Shown one piece after another: positions 11,346-24,400 of a stretch of DNA of 64,000 nucleotides. The notes beneath the pieces were generated by a model. That model was not told where the DNA came from. It saw nothing but the letters and a program-made list of their open reading frames with translations, and did not search any database. Position 1 is the first letter of the stretch; each line of letters begins with the position of its first letter. The translations under genes and the position numbers were made by a program. The DNA comes from Cyrtodaria siliqua (taxonomy: Eukaryota > Mollusca > Bivalvia > Adapedonta > Hiatellidae), in the NCBI GenBank assembly GCA_037043455.1, contig JAWPHD010004493.1, positions 122,460 through 186,459 on the forward strand, given 5' to 3'.

Positions 11346-12173
11346 CACGTCACATATAATCTACGTTTGTTTATGCATACTTTGTCTACCGTTATAATCC
11401 ATCAAATAAACCGTGTATTTGTCCCCAAATTTGAGTTAGGGCTGTACTAATGGTCAAATAAAACCTAAAAATATTTAATTGCATCGCTAAAAATATAACA
11501 GAGTGAGAATAACAATAACACGGATGATCGTCTGCAAAATAAAAAATGACGTTTGTCCACCGTGTTTGGATTACGTTACTATGTTCTTTTACCTGTAGAT
11601 AACAATACAGATGAATGCATTTGAAAAAAAATAAGAACCTCGTAATATAATCTGCAATATTTAAAAAACTATGGAGGGAGGAGTTGATTGATATATCTAC
11701 TGTTTATATGTTATAATAAAACATTTCCAGATATCAAATTATCATCACTCAAGCATACATTGCTTTTATATTCCTTGTAGTGTCCATTTGTTTTGACGTA
11801 TGAACTTTGAAAATGCGCAGAATTAATATCAGTTTATTTTAAAATACAAATAGTGCCCAATCATGTACCAAAATTATATTTTAAACATTGAAAAGTAGGA
11901 TAAGAATGAACTTGTAGACGAAATATTTCATTGGTACACGCGTGCGGAGGTAGTTTATTTTCAATAAATTGGTAAGAAATTCTCGTTTTTTGAAGAAAAT
12001 TGACATTACATACTGCACGTTGCGCATGCGCGTCACGTCATAAAACGACCAGCGAGTGTTCAAAATGCTTTAATGTTATACCTCTTGCGTTATTTTAACA
12101 ATTTAAAGCTAAAAAAAAAGCTTTACTACATGAAATTATTTGTTTCCTATTTGTGTGGCAAAAATCGGCCCTT
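11346..12173. other. AT-rich non-coding sequence
   Basis: No gene, tandem array or recognised element. Only short open frames of low complexity. Confidence 0.5.
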
Positions 12174-12180
12174 ATAGTAC

Positions 12181-13007
12181 CAGGGAGTACGTTATAGGGA
12201 GGAGAAACGGGTTCATTAACGCTCTAGTTTATCGATTTATGTTGTCGCGCTAGAACGCCGCCATTTACTATTTTATCGATACAGGTAAATCAACCGTAGG
12301 CGCGTTACATTTGAAAAGTTAAAATTTCAGCCAACATCTCAAATTAGGCAGTTTTTACAGCCCCTTTTTACGGCTTTCTGTTATAATCAACATCACGAAA
12401 TTACATTCTTGACAAATATAAATATGTCTACTTTTCACTTTTTATTATTATTAATGCCTAATATAATCCATACTTCGTATCTCGTTTGCAATAGCTCCAC
12501 ACCATTTTTAATTCTATAAAATTAAAAATTTAGCTGATATCTCAAAAGGCACATTTTCATCACCAGGCTTTGTCTTATAATCACCACCATGAAATTACCT
12601 TCTTGAAAAAGATAAATATGTTTACTATTCACTTTTTGTTATTATTAATGCCTAAATAACCCGTAGTCTCGTATCTCGTTTACAATAGCTATACACTGTC
12701 ACCATTTTTTATTTGGCGCAGAGTGGCGCCATCTTTGTTACACGGAACCGTCTGGTAAAATGTGCTTTTAAACATGCAAACAAATACACGCTCTGTATCA
12801 GAGGACACAATGTGAATAAATAATACTTATGTTTACATTTAGCACCTTTATTGAGTTTTTAAGTGTAATAATGTATAAGAATTTGCTGTTTTTCACACAC
12901 TCGCGAAACAACCGGAAGTAGTCATTTTCACGGAGTAGTGAAACACATGCGCGACAACATAAATCGGCAAAACGAGCCCGTTTCTCCTCCCTATAACGTA
13001 CTCCCTG
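12181..13007. mobile_element. Non-autonomous hAT-like DNA transposon, 827 bp
   Basis: It starts CAGGGAGTACGTTATAGGGA and ends with the reverse complement (TCCCTATAACGTACTCCCTG). The inverted ends match over about 35 bases. The flanks are ATAGTAC at 12174-12180 and ATAGTAC at 13008-13014, a 7-bp target duplication. CAGGG termini and 7-8 bp duplications fit the hAT group (inference). The interior has no transposase. It contains two diverged copies of a ~200-bp block (about 12300-12510 and 12520-12715, sharing TTATTATTAATGCCTAA). Confidence 0.7.
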
Positions 13008-13034
13008 ATAGTACCTACGCCAATTGACCAACAT

Positions 13035-13130
13035 GAAGTAATCCCAGTCATAAACTTTAGCACAATATTGTTCGACATGATCTTTTACGGCAGTAAGTTG
13101 AAAGTGGAGATGTTTTAGAGGTGCAATAAA
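13035..13130 (-). mobile_element. Small PLE-A reverse transcriptase fragment
   Basis: The block TCTTTTACGGCAGTAAG and GGAGATGTTT... matches the minus-strand PLE-A copy at 8930-9005. About 95 bases remain. Confidence 0.5.
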
Positions 13131-13145
13131 TAGAGGATCTTACAT

Positions 13146-13230
13146 GAGTACTCAATGATTATTGAATTTATTAAACGAGGCTCTTGCCGAGCATTATATC
13201 CGAGTTTAATACATTCAATAATGAATGAGA
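13146..13230. repeat. Foldback hairpin, ~30-bp arms
   Basis: CTCAATGATTATTGAATTTA near 13150 pairs with the region ending TTCAATAATGAATGAG at 13228, with CGAGGCTCTTGCCGAGC at the loop. Confidence 0.5.
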
Positions 13231-14394
13231 ACGAATGTTAGATTCTATTTATCACATAACTCACATATCGACGACTTTTATTGCATTTTGTCTGTCGCTT
13301 TAAGACGCGAAACCGACATAGTCATAATAAACTGTGGGAATTGGATCAGTCATTATCGATTTTTTTGACAGCGCGTGCTAGAAGATACAACTGTTTGTAT
13401 ATCGAAAATTATTCGACTCCCACACCGTAAGATATGTGATAAAACTAGCTATACAGGTTGTCTGTATAATTTTGGAAGTTTGTCTTGTTTTCCCTTTACA
13501 TCTGCCGTAAAAGCAGTGCGCTGAGTCATATGTGTGTTGTTGTTTAAAAACGACCCTTTTCTGAAAGATGTTTTCTCTAACAAACGTATTTTGAATTAGA
13601 GCATGTCTACAATGGATAATGACCCCGGGGCGGATAGTATGCCAAAACAATGTGCATTGAACTATTCAAGTTATTATTTATGATTTGTAAACTTGCAAGT
13701 TATGTAGGGAGAAAAGGAATGCCTGCAGTAAATGCCATGCGTCCATTTACGGTAATACCTACTTAATAAAGGCATTCCCTTAGTTAAAAATCGTTCATAC
13801 ATTTAAATATAAAATTTGCTCTCGTTAACACAAAGTTATATAATGAGCTGTCAAGTTATGTCATGAGCTGTCAATTTGATTCGATTTGCGATGATTTACG
13901 GAAATGATTTACGGAAGTAACTGGCCAGTGCGGTTTTGTTTAATCAGACGTTAATGGTAACTGCAAACGTGAGTTTTATGTTTAATATTCTGTTTAAATT
14001 AAATATTTATAATTTATTTAGGAAGTATAATGCCATAATATATAGAATATATGACTTCGCTGGTGACAACATTCAATAACTACCAAATTATTACGGATTA
14101 ATTTCTATTCGATAGTGCGGATTAACTACTACTATGCGATACAGGATTACTTCAGTTAGAATACTGGAAGACAAAATTAATTTGAGAACAAAATTCATGT
14201 AACAAACTACGATTATAAGCCGGAATTACGCTTCAGTTTTTCAGTCATCTGTGTTTCTTCGCAAATCGCAGGGGCTCAAACTCCATTAAAAGGTATAACA
14301 ACCGTTTTTGTCCCATATCACACGAGAGTTTTTACTTCCACGTGTATTTGTTATACTTACATTTCCTATTTAATGTTGCCTTGTTTGTTAGAAA

Positions 14395-14530
14395 ATATAA
14401 CCTGGCGGTGACATCTTTATTTACTCTGTCCCGTTTTATTGGGATGACAGTAGGTTTAGAGTGAGGTTTGGTTCACCCTAGAATCTGGTTTAAACCCGTA
14501 GTGGCCCTTTCTGCCACCGATCTTTGTTTG
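14395..14530 (+). repeat. PLE tail fragment (duplicated at 18207-18342)
   Basis: Matches the PLE-A tail: TTTATTGGGATGACAGTAGG, GGTTTGGTTCACCCTAGAAT and TTTAAACCCGTAGTGGCC. Confidence 0.7.
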
Positions 14531-14547
14531 TGATGTCTTATCTTGTT

Positions 14548-14815
14548 TTATTCATCTTTGATTTCCTGAAGGAAGTCAGACTATATAAATCATTATAATA
14601 TGTTCTTATATATTATACCCGTTTTCGGGCATTTCTTGATTTACATATATAGTTTATATTACTACAATATCATCCCTTACTTGTAAATAGTTTTATCTTT
14701 ATATATTTACATTAATTTTTAATTAATCCTTCATTTCTTCATCATTCATCAGTTTTTGCGCACAATATGACCTATTTATGTGTCGACGTGCCGTAAAACA
14801 CCATTCATTCATTAT
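14548..14815 (+). mobile_element. I-type LINE 3' UTR fragment (duplicated at 18360-18627)
   Basis: Begins GATTTCCTGAAGGAAGTCAG, continues through the standard 3' UTR (ATACCCGTTTTCGGGCATTT) and ends GTGCCGTAAAACACCATTC with an ATTC tail. Heavily 5' truncated. Confidence 0.8.
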
Positions 14816-14825
14816 TCATCTTTGT

Positions 14826-15215
14826 GAGCCGGTGCGAGGCCGCGTGAGAGGTGTTGCACCATTCATTACTTGTCATGAACAGACTCAGTAAAAACGGGTC
14901 TGCTATTTTTGTTTGTGTTTGCTGATTCCAAGGGATCCCTTTTCAGTATCTATTGACATTCACATCTAGCGTTTGTTTAGTGCTGAGTGGCGGCTGCGAG
15001 TCAGATTTGTCATTACTTGTTGGTTCTTTGAGATAATCAAGCCCAATCTTTGTGGATTTAAAGTAGAATACCGCTTAAGCGGATGATCCGGAGCGTGAGA
15101 GGTGTTGTACTTTACATTACCTCGCATGAACAGACTCAATAACACCGAGTCTGCTACGTTTCTCTCTTATTTGTGTTTGTTGCTTCCAATTGATCCACTT
15201 ATCAGTTTTATTGCA
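14826..15215 (+). repeat. Two diverged copies of the double-hairpin repeat (duplicated at 18638-19027)
   Basis: 14826-14960 and 15058-15215 both carry GCGTGAGAGGTGTTG, a spacer, CATGAACAGACTCA, and an ACCGAGTCTGCT-like arm that pairs with AGACTCA. They sit just upstream of exon 1. The 3914-4066 copy belongs to the same family. Confidence 0.5.
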
Positions 15216-15300
15216 TCGTCCATTTTAGATATATAATCTCTCATAACAAAGACCAAATATATTCCATCTGTCCCACACCTACCAGTATTTAACAGTTCGT

Positions 15301-15442
15301 ATGTCTTTCAGACCAGACATGCAGTTTATAATCCTCAGTGTGGTCGTCTGCCTCCTGCTACACCAGGTGGCTTCTCAGTACTACGTGTATTACTTCAACC
15401 CCGTGGACAACCCGTCGCAATCCAGGAGAGGAATGAGAGAGT
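15301..15442 (+). CDS. Exon 1 of the chitin-binding gene (signal peptide)
   Basis: Encodes 47 residues plus one base. ATGs at 15301 and 15319 are in frame; the second sits right before the hydrophobic signal core and may be the real start. After the signal comes QYYVYYFNPVDNPSQSRRG. It ends at a strong donor, T|GTAAGT. Confidence 0.75.
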
Positions 15443-18400
15443 GTAAGTAGGTGTTTTGCTTTTCTGTGCCGACGTTCTTATTCAATAAAGCGTTTGGAAT
15501 ATTGACACTTATTAAAAAACAACACAAAAACAAGTTTGCCTTATTGATGATGTTATATTTAACAAACATGGGGAATAGGAACCTCGCGTGCTATATGTTA
15601 ACACATAAATAAAATGCATGCTCTAGTTAAGCACTCCCGTGATATAAAAGAGTATTTTCTTGATGTATTAGAACATTACCTTGATGTATTAGAGCATTCC
15701 CTTGATGGATTAGAGTATTCTCTTGATATTTTATATCATTCCCTTGATGTTTGATTGAATTGAGGTTTTAAGGCGCACCAACACATGAAAAGGTTATATG
15801 GCGCCTAACAGGCATGAACATGCCAGGCTCATCTTCCATGTACATCGAGATAAAATATGGAAAATGGGCCTAGAAGCTTCTCACCCTGAACTGCAGAGTT
15901 GCTGCAAATTCTATCGTAGAAACTCCATTTGCGCTGGAACCACGTTATTGTTTTTCTGCCACTGCTCTTTTGATACGAGCGAGATAGCACCTGAAACAAT
16001 GCAGGGATCATGATGAAGAACTTTAATAGAACAAAAAATGATAAAATGAACATGAATTTTGGCGGGATTCTACCCCTCTGCCTACCCCTCCAAAGGGATC
16101 TGCAGTGGCCCTATTCTTTGCCCCGTGACCAAACGGGGGCCCCCGGGAACCACACGGGGCTATCCCTTGATGTATTACAGCATATTAGAGCATTCCCTTG
16201 ATGAATTAGAGTATTCCCTTGATGTATTAGAGCATTCTCATGATATATTAGGGCATTCTCATGATATATTAGAGCATATTAGAGCATTCCCTTAATGATT
16301 TAGAGTATTCCCTAGATATATTAGAGCATTCTCATGATATATTAGAGCATTCTCGTGATATATTAGAGCGTAATAGAGCATTCCATTGAGGTATTAAAGC
16401 ATTTCCCGGATCTAGGTGAGCTTTCCTTGGATCTAGAAGAACATTTCTATGATATCGAAGAGAATCCCTTGATATATTAGGGCATTCCCGTGATGTATTA
16501 GAGCATTCCCATTAAGTATTCTCTTGATATAGAAGAGCATTCTCTGGATCTAGAAGAGCATTCCCTGGATCGAGATGAATATTCCCTGGATCTAGAAGAG
16601 TATTCCCTGGATCTAGAAGAGTATTTCCTGGTTCTAGAAGAGTATTCCCTGGTTCTAGAATCAACGGTTCTAGAAGAGTATACCCTGGTTCTAGAAGAGC
16701 ATTCCCTGGATCTAGAAGAGTATTCCCTGGTTCAAGAAGACTATTTCCTGGATCTAGACGAGTATTCCCTGGATCTAGAAGAGTATTCCCTGGTTCTAGA
16801 AGAGCATTCCATTGATCTAGAATAGCATTCCCTCCCTTGATCTAGAATTGTATTCCCTTGATCTAGAATAGTATTACCTGGATCTAGAAGAGCATTCCCT
16901 CGTTCTAGAAGAGCATTCCCTGGATCTAGAAGAGTATTCCCTGGATCGAGATGAATATTCCCTGGATCTAGAAGAGTATTCCCTGGATCTAGAAGAGTAT
17001 TCCCTGGTTCTAGAAAAGTATTCCCTGGATCTAGAAGAGTATTCCCTGGTTCTAGAAGAGTATTCCCTGGATCTAGAAGAGTATTCCCTGGTTCTAGAAA
17101 AGTATTCCCTGGATCTAGAAGAGTATTCCCTGGTCATAATAAACTGTGGGAATTGGATCAGTCATTATCGATTTTTTTGACAGCGCGTGCTAGAAGATAC
17201 AACTGTTTGTATATCGAAAATTATTCGACTCCCACACCGTAAGTTATGTGATAAAACTAGCTATACAGGTTGTCTGTATAATTTTGGAAGTTTGTCTTGT
17301 TTTCCCTTTACATCTGCCGTAAAAGCAGTGCGCTGAGTCATATGTGTGTTGTTGTTTAAAAACGACCCTTTTCTGAAAGATGTTTTCTCTAACAAACGTA
17401 TTGTGAATTAGAGCATGTCTACAATGGATAATGACCCCGGGGCGGATAGTATGCCAAAACAATGTGCATTGAACTATTCAAGTTATTATTTATGATTTGT
17501 AAACTTGCAAGTTATGTAGGGAGAAAAGGAATGCCTGCAGTAAATGCCATGCGTCCATTTACGGTAATACCTACTTAATAAAGGCATTCCCTTAGTTAAA
17601 AGTCGTTCATACATTTAAATATAAAATTTGCTCTCGTTAACACAAAGTTATATAATGAGCTGTAAAGTTATGTCATGAGCTGTCAATTTGATTCGATTTG
17701 CGATGATTTACGGAAATGATTTACGGAAGTAACTGGCCAGTGCGGTTTTGTTTAATCAGACGTTAATGGTAACTGCAAACGTGAGTTTTATGTTTAATAT
17801 TCTGTTTAAATTAAATATTTATAATTTATTTAGGAAGTATAATGCCATAATATATAGAATATATGACTTCGCTGGTGACAACATTCAATAACTACCAAAT
17901 TATTACGGATTAATTTCTATTCGATAGTGCGGATTAACTACTACTATGCGATACAGGATTACTTCAGTTAGAATACTGGAAGACAAAATTAATTTGAGAA
18001 CAAAATTCATGTAACAAACTACGATTATAAGCCGGAATTACGCTTCAGTTTTTCAGTCATCTGTGTTTCTTCGCAAATCGCAGGGGCTCAAACTCCATTA
18101 AAAGGTATAACAACCGTTTTTGTCCCATATCACACGAGAGTTTTTACTTCCACGTGTATTTGTTATACTTACATTTCCTATTTAATGTTGCCTTGTTTGT
18201 TAGAAAATATAACCTGGCGGTGACATCTTTATTTACTCTGTCCCGTTTTATTGGGATGACAGTAGGTTTAGAGTGAGGTTTGGTTCACCCTAGAATCTGG
18301 TTTAAACCCGTAGTGGCCCTTTCTGCCACCGATCTTTGTTTGTGATGTCTTATCTTGTTTTATTCATCTTTGATTTCCTGAAGGAAGTCAGACTATATAA

Positions 18401-21400
18401 ATCATTATAATATGTTCTTATATATTATACCCGTTTTCGGGCATTTCTTGATTTACATATATAGTTTATATTACTACAATATCATCCCTTACTTGTAAAT
18501 AGTTTTATCTTTATATATTTACATTAATTTTTAATTAATCCTTCATTTCTTCATCATTCATCAGTTTTTGCGCACAATATGACCTATTTATATGTCGACG
18601 TGCCGTAAAACACCATTCATTCATTATTCATCTTTGTGAGCCGGTGCGAGGCCGCGTGAGAGGTGTTGCACCATTCATTACTTGTCATGAACAGACTCAG
18701 TAAAAACGGGTCTGCTATTTTTGTTTGTGTTTGCTGATTCCAAGGGATCCCTTTTCAGTATCTATTGACATTCACATCTAGCGTTTGTTTAGTGCTGAGT
18801 GGCGGCTGCGAGTCAGATTTGTCATTACTTGTTGGTTCTTTGAGATAATCAAGCCCAATCTTTGTGGATTTAAAGTAGAATACCGCTTAAGCGGATGATC
18901 CGGAGCGTGAGAGGTGTTGTACCTTACATTACCTCGCATGAACAGACTCAATAACACCGAGTCTGCTACGTTTCTCTCTTATTTGTGTTTGTTGCTTCCA
19001 ATTGATCCACTTATCAGTTTTATAGCATCGTCCATTTTAGATATTTAATCTCTCATAACAAAGACCAAATATATTCCTTCTGTCCCACACCTACCAGTAT
19101 TTAACAGTACGTATGTCTTTCAGACCAGACATGCAGTTTATAATCCTCAGTGTGGTCGTCTGCCTCCTGCTACACCAGGTGGCTTCTCAGTACTACGTTT
19201 ATTACTTCAACCCCGTGGACAACCCGTCGCAATCCAGGAGAGGAATGAGAGAGTGTAAGTAGGTGTTTTGCTTTTCTGTGCCGACGTTCTTATTCAATAA
19301 AGCGTTTGGAATATTGACACTTATTAAAAAACAACACAAAAACAAGTTCGCCTTATTGATGATGTTATATTTAACAAACATGGGGAATAGGAACCTCGCG
19401 TGCTATATGTTAACACATAAATAAAATGCATGCTCTAGTTAAGCATTCCCGTGATATAAAAGAGTATTCGCTTGATGTATTAGAACATTACCTTGATGTA
19501 TTAGAGCATTCCCTTGATGGATTAGAGTATTCTCTTGATATTTTATATCATTCCCTTGATGTTTGATTAAATTGAGGTTTTAAGGCGCACCAACACATGA
19601 AAAGGTTATATGGCGCCTAACAGGCATGAACATGCCAGGCTCATCTTCCATGTACATCGAGATAAAATATGGAAAATGGGCCTAAAACCTTCTCACCCTG
19701 AACTGCAGAGTTGCTGCAAATTATATCGTAGAAACTCCATTTGCGCTGGAACCACGTTATTGTTTTTCTGCCACTGCTCTTTTGATACGAGCGAGATAGC
19801 ATCTGAAACAATGCAGGGATCATGATGAAGAACTTTAACATGATCAAAAAATGATAAAATGAACATGAATTTTGGGGGATTCTACCCCTCTGCCTACCCC
19901 TCCAAAGGGATCTGCAGTGGCCCTATTCTTTGCCCCGTGACCAAACGGGGGCCCCCGGGAACCACACGGGGCTATCCCTTGATGTATTACAGCATATTAG
20001 AGCATTCCCTTGATGAATTAGAGTATTCCCTAGATGTATTAGAGCATTCTCATGATATATTAGGGCATTCTCATGATATATTAGAGCATATTAGAGCATT
20101 CCCTTGATAAATTAGAGTAGATATAATAGAGCATTCTCATGATATATTAGAGCATTCTCGTGATATATTAGAGCATAATAGAGCATTCCATTGAGGTATT
20201 AAAGCATTTCCCGGATCTAGGTGAGCATTTCTTGGATCTAGAAGAACATTTCTATGATATCGAAGAGAATCCCTTGATATATTAGGGCATTCCCGTGATG
20301 TATTAGAGCATTCCCATTAAGTATTCTCTTGATATAGAAGAGCATTCCCTGGATCTAGAAGAGCATTCACTGGATCGAGATGAATATTCCCTGGATCTAG
20401 AAGAGTATTCCCTGGATCTAGAAGAGTATTTCCTGGTTCTAGAAGAGTATTCCCTGGTTCTAGAATCAACGGTTCTAGAAGAGTATACCCTGGTTCTAGA
20501 AGAGCATTCCCTGGATCTAGAAGAGTATTCCCTGGTTCAAGAAGACTATTTCCTGGATCTAGACGAATATTCCCTGGATCTAGAAGAGTATTCCCTGGTT
20601 CTAGAAGAGCATTCCATTGATCTAGAATAGCATTCCCTCCCTTGATCTAGAATTGTATTCCCTTGATCTAGAATAGTATTACCTAGATCTAGAAAAGCAT
20701 TCCCTCGTTCTAGAAGAGCATTCCCTGGATCTAGAAGAGTATTCCCTGGTTCTAGAAAAGTATTCCCTGGATCTAGAAGAGTATTCCCTGGTTCTAGAAG
20801 AGTATTCCCTGGATCTAGAAGAGTATTCCCTGGTTCTAGAAAAGTATTCCCTGGATTTAGAAGAGTATTCCCTGGTTCTAGAAGAGTATTTCCTGGATCT
20901 AGACGAGTACTTCCTGGATCTAGAAGAGTATTCCCTTGATCTAGAATAGTATTACCTGGATCTAGAAGAGCATTCCCCCGTTCTAGAAGAGCATTCCCTG
21001 GATATAGAAGAGTATTCCCTGGATCGAGATGAATATTCCCTGGATATAGAAGAGTATTCCCTGGATCTAGAAGAGTATTCCCTGGTTCTAGAAAAGTATT
21101 CCCTGGATCTAGAAGAGTATTCCCTGGTTCTAGAAGAGTATTCCCTGGTTCTAGAAAGGTATTCCCTGGATCTAGAAGAGTATTCCCTGGTTCGAGAAGA
21201 GTATTTCCTGGATCTAGACGAGTATTTCCTGGATCTAGAAGAGTATTCTCTGGATCTAGAATAGTATTCCTTGGATCTAGAAGAGTATTCCCTGGATCTA
21301 GAAGAGTATTCCCTGGTTCTAGAAGGGTATTTCCTGGATCTAGACGAGTATTTCCTGGATCTAGAAGAGTATTCTCTGGATCTAGAATAGTATTCCTTGG

Positions 21401-24400
21401 ATCTAGAATAGCATTCCCTTGATCTAGAATTGTATTCCCTTGATCTAGAATAGTATTACCTGGATCTAGAAGAGTATTCCCTGGTTCTAGAAAAGTATTC
21501 CCTGGATCTAGAAGAGTATTCCCTGGTTCTAGAAGAGTATTTCCTGGATCTAGACGAGTATTTCCTGGATCTAGGAGAGTATTCTCTGGTTCTAGAATAG
21601 TATTCTCTGGTTCTAGAATAGCATTCCCTTGATCTAGAATTGTATTCCCTTGATCTAGAATAGTATTACCTGGATCTAGAAGAGTATTCCCTCGTTCTAG
21701 AAGAACATTCCCTGGATCTAGAAGCGTATTCCCTGGTTCTAGAAAAGTATTCCCTGGTTCTAGAAGAGTATTTCCTGGATCTAGACGAGTATTTCCTGGA
21801 TTTAGAAGAGTATTCTCTGGATCTAGAATAGTATTCCTTGGATCTAGAAGAGTATTCCCTGGTTCTAGAAGAGTATTTCCTGGATCTAGAATAGCATTCC
21901 CTTGATCTAGAATTGTATTCCCTTGATCTAGAATAGTATTACCTGGATCTAAAAGAGTATTCCCTGGTTCTAGAAAAGTATTCCCTGGATCTAGAAGAGT
22001 ATTCCCTGGTTCTAGAAGAGTATTTCCTGGATCTAGACGAGTATTTCTTGGATCTAGAAGAGTATTCTCTGGATCTAGAATAGTATTCCTTGGATCTAGA
22101 AGAGTATTCCCTGGTTCTAGAAGAGTATTTCCTGGATCTAGACGAGTATTTCCTGGATCTAGAAGAGTATTCTCTGGATCTAGAATAGCATTCCCTTGAT
22201 CTAGAATTGTATTCCCTTGATCTAGAATAGTATTACCTGGATCTAGAAGAGTATTCCCTGGTTCTAGAAAAGTATTCCCTGGATCTAGAAGAGTATTCCC
22301 TGGTTCTAGAAGAGTATTTCCTGGATCTAGACGAGTATTTCCTGGATCTAGAAGAGTATTCTCTGGATCTAGAATAGTATTCCTTGGATCTAGAAGAGTA
22401 TTCCCTTGATCTAGAATAGTATTATCTTGATCTAGAAGAGCATTCCCTGGATCTAGAAGAGTATTTCCTGGATCTAGACGAGTATTTCCTGGATCTAAAA
22501 GAGTATTCTCTGGTTCTAGAAGAGTATTTCCTAGATCTAGACGAGTATTTCCTGGATCTAGAAGAGTATTCTCTGGATCTAGAATATCATTCCCTTGATC
22601 TAGAATTGTATTCCCTTGATCTAGAATAGTATTACCTTGATCTAGAAGAGCATTCCCTGGATCTAGAAAAGTATTCCTTGGTTCTAGAAGAGTATTCCCT
22701 GATGTATTAGAGCAATCCCTTGATGTATCAGAGCATACCCTTGGTGTTTTAGAGCATTCCCTGTATCTATAAGAGTATTCCCTTGATGTATTACAGCATG
22801 CCCTGGATACAGATGAGCAGTCCCTCGACCTAGGTGGGCATTCCCTGGATCTAGAAGAGCATTCCCTTGATGTATTACAGCATTCCCTGTATCTAAAAGA
22901 GTATTCCATTTATCTAGAAAAGCATTCTCTTGATATATTAGAGCCTTCCCTGGATCTAGTTGAGTAGTCCCTTGACGGTGCAGGATTGGGCATACACGTT
23001 ATACTCATTCATATTTATTACAAGGTGAGCAATTACCAGAATGTATACCCTGCTTTGCACCGTTAACGGTCAAACACATCTTGTTGGGAAGTGTAGAGTT
23101 TGATCCTATGCCTCAAAATTACTACAGTGTTAATACTATGACAGAGTTATTTGATACTATAGATTTTAGTCTTGTTTTAGATTTCCTGAAAGAAATCAGA
23201 CTATATAAATCATTATAATATGTTCTTATATATATTTACTTATTTATATACCCGTTTTCGGGCATTTGGTGATTTACATTTATAGTTTATATTACTGCCA
23301 TATCATCCCTTATTTGTAAATAGTTTTATCTTTATATATTAACATAAATTTTGAATTTATACTTCATTTCTTTCATCAGTTTTTGCGCACAATATGACTT
23401 ATTGATGTGTCGACGTGCCGTAAAACACCATTCATTCATTCATTCATTCATTGACCTAGGTGAGCATTCCCTGTATCTAGAAGAATATTTCATTGGTCAA
23501 AAAGATCATTCCCTTGATGTATTAAAGCATTCCTTTGATGTATTAGAGTATTCCCTTGATGTATTGGAGCATTCTCTTGATTATTAGAGCATTCCCGTGA
23601 TGTATAAGAACATTCCTTTGATGTATTAGAACGTTCCCTTTATGTATTCGTGCATTCCCTTGTTTATTCGAGCATTCCCTTTATGTATTCGTGCATTCCC
23701 TTGATGTATTAGAGCATTCCCTTGTTTATTCGAGCATTCCTTTGATGTATTAGAGCATTCCCTTGATGTCTTAGAGTATTCCCTGGATCTAGAAGAGTAT
23801 TTCCTTGCTGTTGTAGTTACTCAATGTTGCCATCATTGTTATCCCAATCAAAATAAGAGCATTTAACTACTTCGACTGGTTATTCTATTATTAACAACTA
23901 TTACTCTTATACTTTACGATAATACAGCTGCTACTGCTGCTGCCACTATTACAACAGAAGCAGTAATAGAAACATTGGCAGAAGTAGTAACAAAAGTATC
24001 AAGTGATAAGTAATGACGATGATAATACTATTGATATGGTATGATAGGGATTTCACTATTAATCGGATCATTACCAAACATTATCAGGTTCTTTATATGA
24101 ATGACAGCTCGGAACCGTTCAAAAACCAGTCGGATTGGATTAGTAACACCAGAGTTATGGTCCTTGTTTTACTGAATAAAATCGTTATTTTCAGCGTTAT
24201 GAACACTCTAGCACCTTCATTTATTAATTGATCTATACCAAACTTTGCCAGATTTGTTGATATTAATGAAAGCTCGGACAAGTTCGACAACCGGATAGAT
24301 TGGATTAGGTGTTGTTATAACCCTTGATCTATTGAACAGTGCCATATTATGACGTGTGAACACTAGCATATTCATTTTGTGTTTGATTTTAACAAAACTT

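Larger units (their letters stand above)
13322..17133 (+). repeat. Tandem duplication, copy 1 (3,812 bp), carrying exon 1
   Basis: Sequence from 13322 repeats at 17134 with a constant offset of 3,812 bases; for example the exon 1 ATG is at 15301 and 19113. The copies differ at about 1% of positions. Each copy carries a PLE tail piece, a LINE tail, two double-hairpin repeats, exon 1 of the chitin-binding gene and the start of the 21-bp minisatellite. The junction at 17133/17134 joins minisatellite directly to unique sequence. Confidence 0.9.

Noticed and set aside
13378..13650. 90-codon minus-strand frame, duplicated at 17244
   Set aside because: The duplicate is shorter and diverges in frame. 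No recognisable domain; conservation is explained by the recent tandem duplication.
15798..16013. 71-codon frame (and its copy at 19610) as a gene
   Set aside because: Lies in duplicated intronic DNA with no domain, no splice context and an equally open opposite strand.
20546..22909. 787-codon open frame as a protein-coding gene
   Set aside because: It is entirely 21-bp tandem repeat within an intron. The frame is open because the unit length is a multiple of three and has no stop in that frame. Kept as a repeat and a finding.
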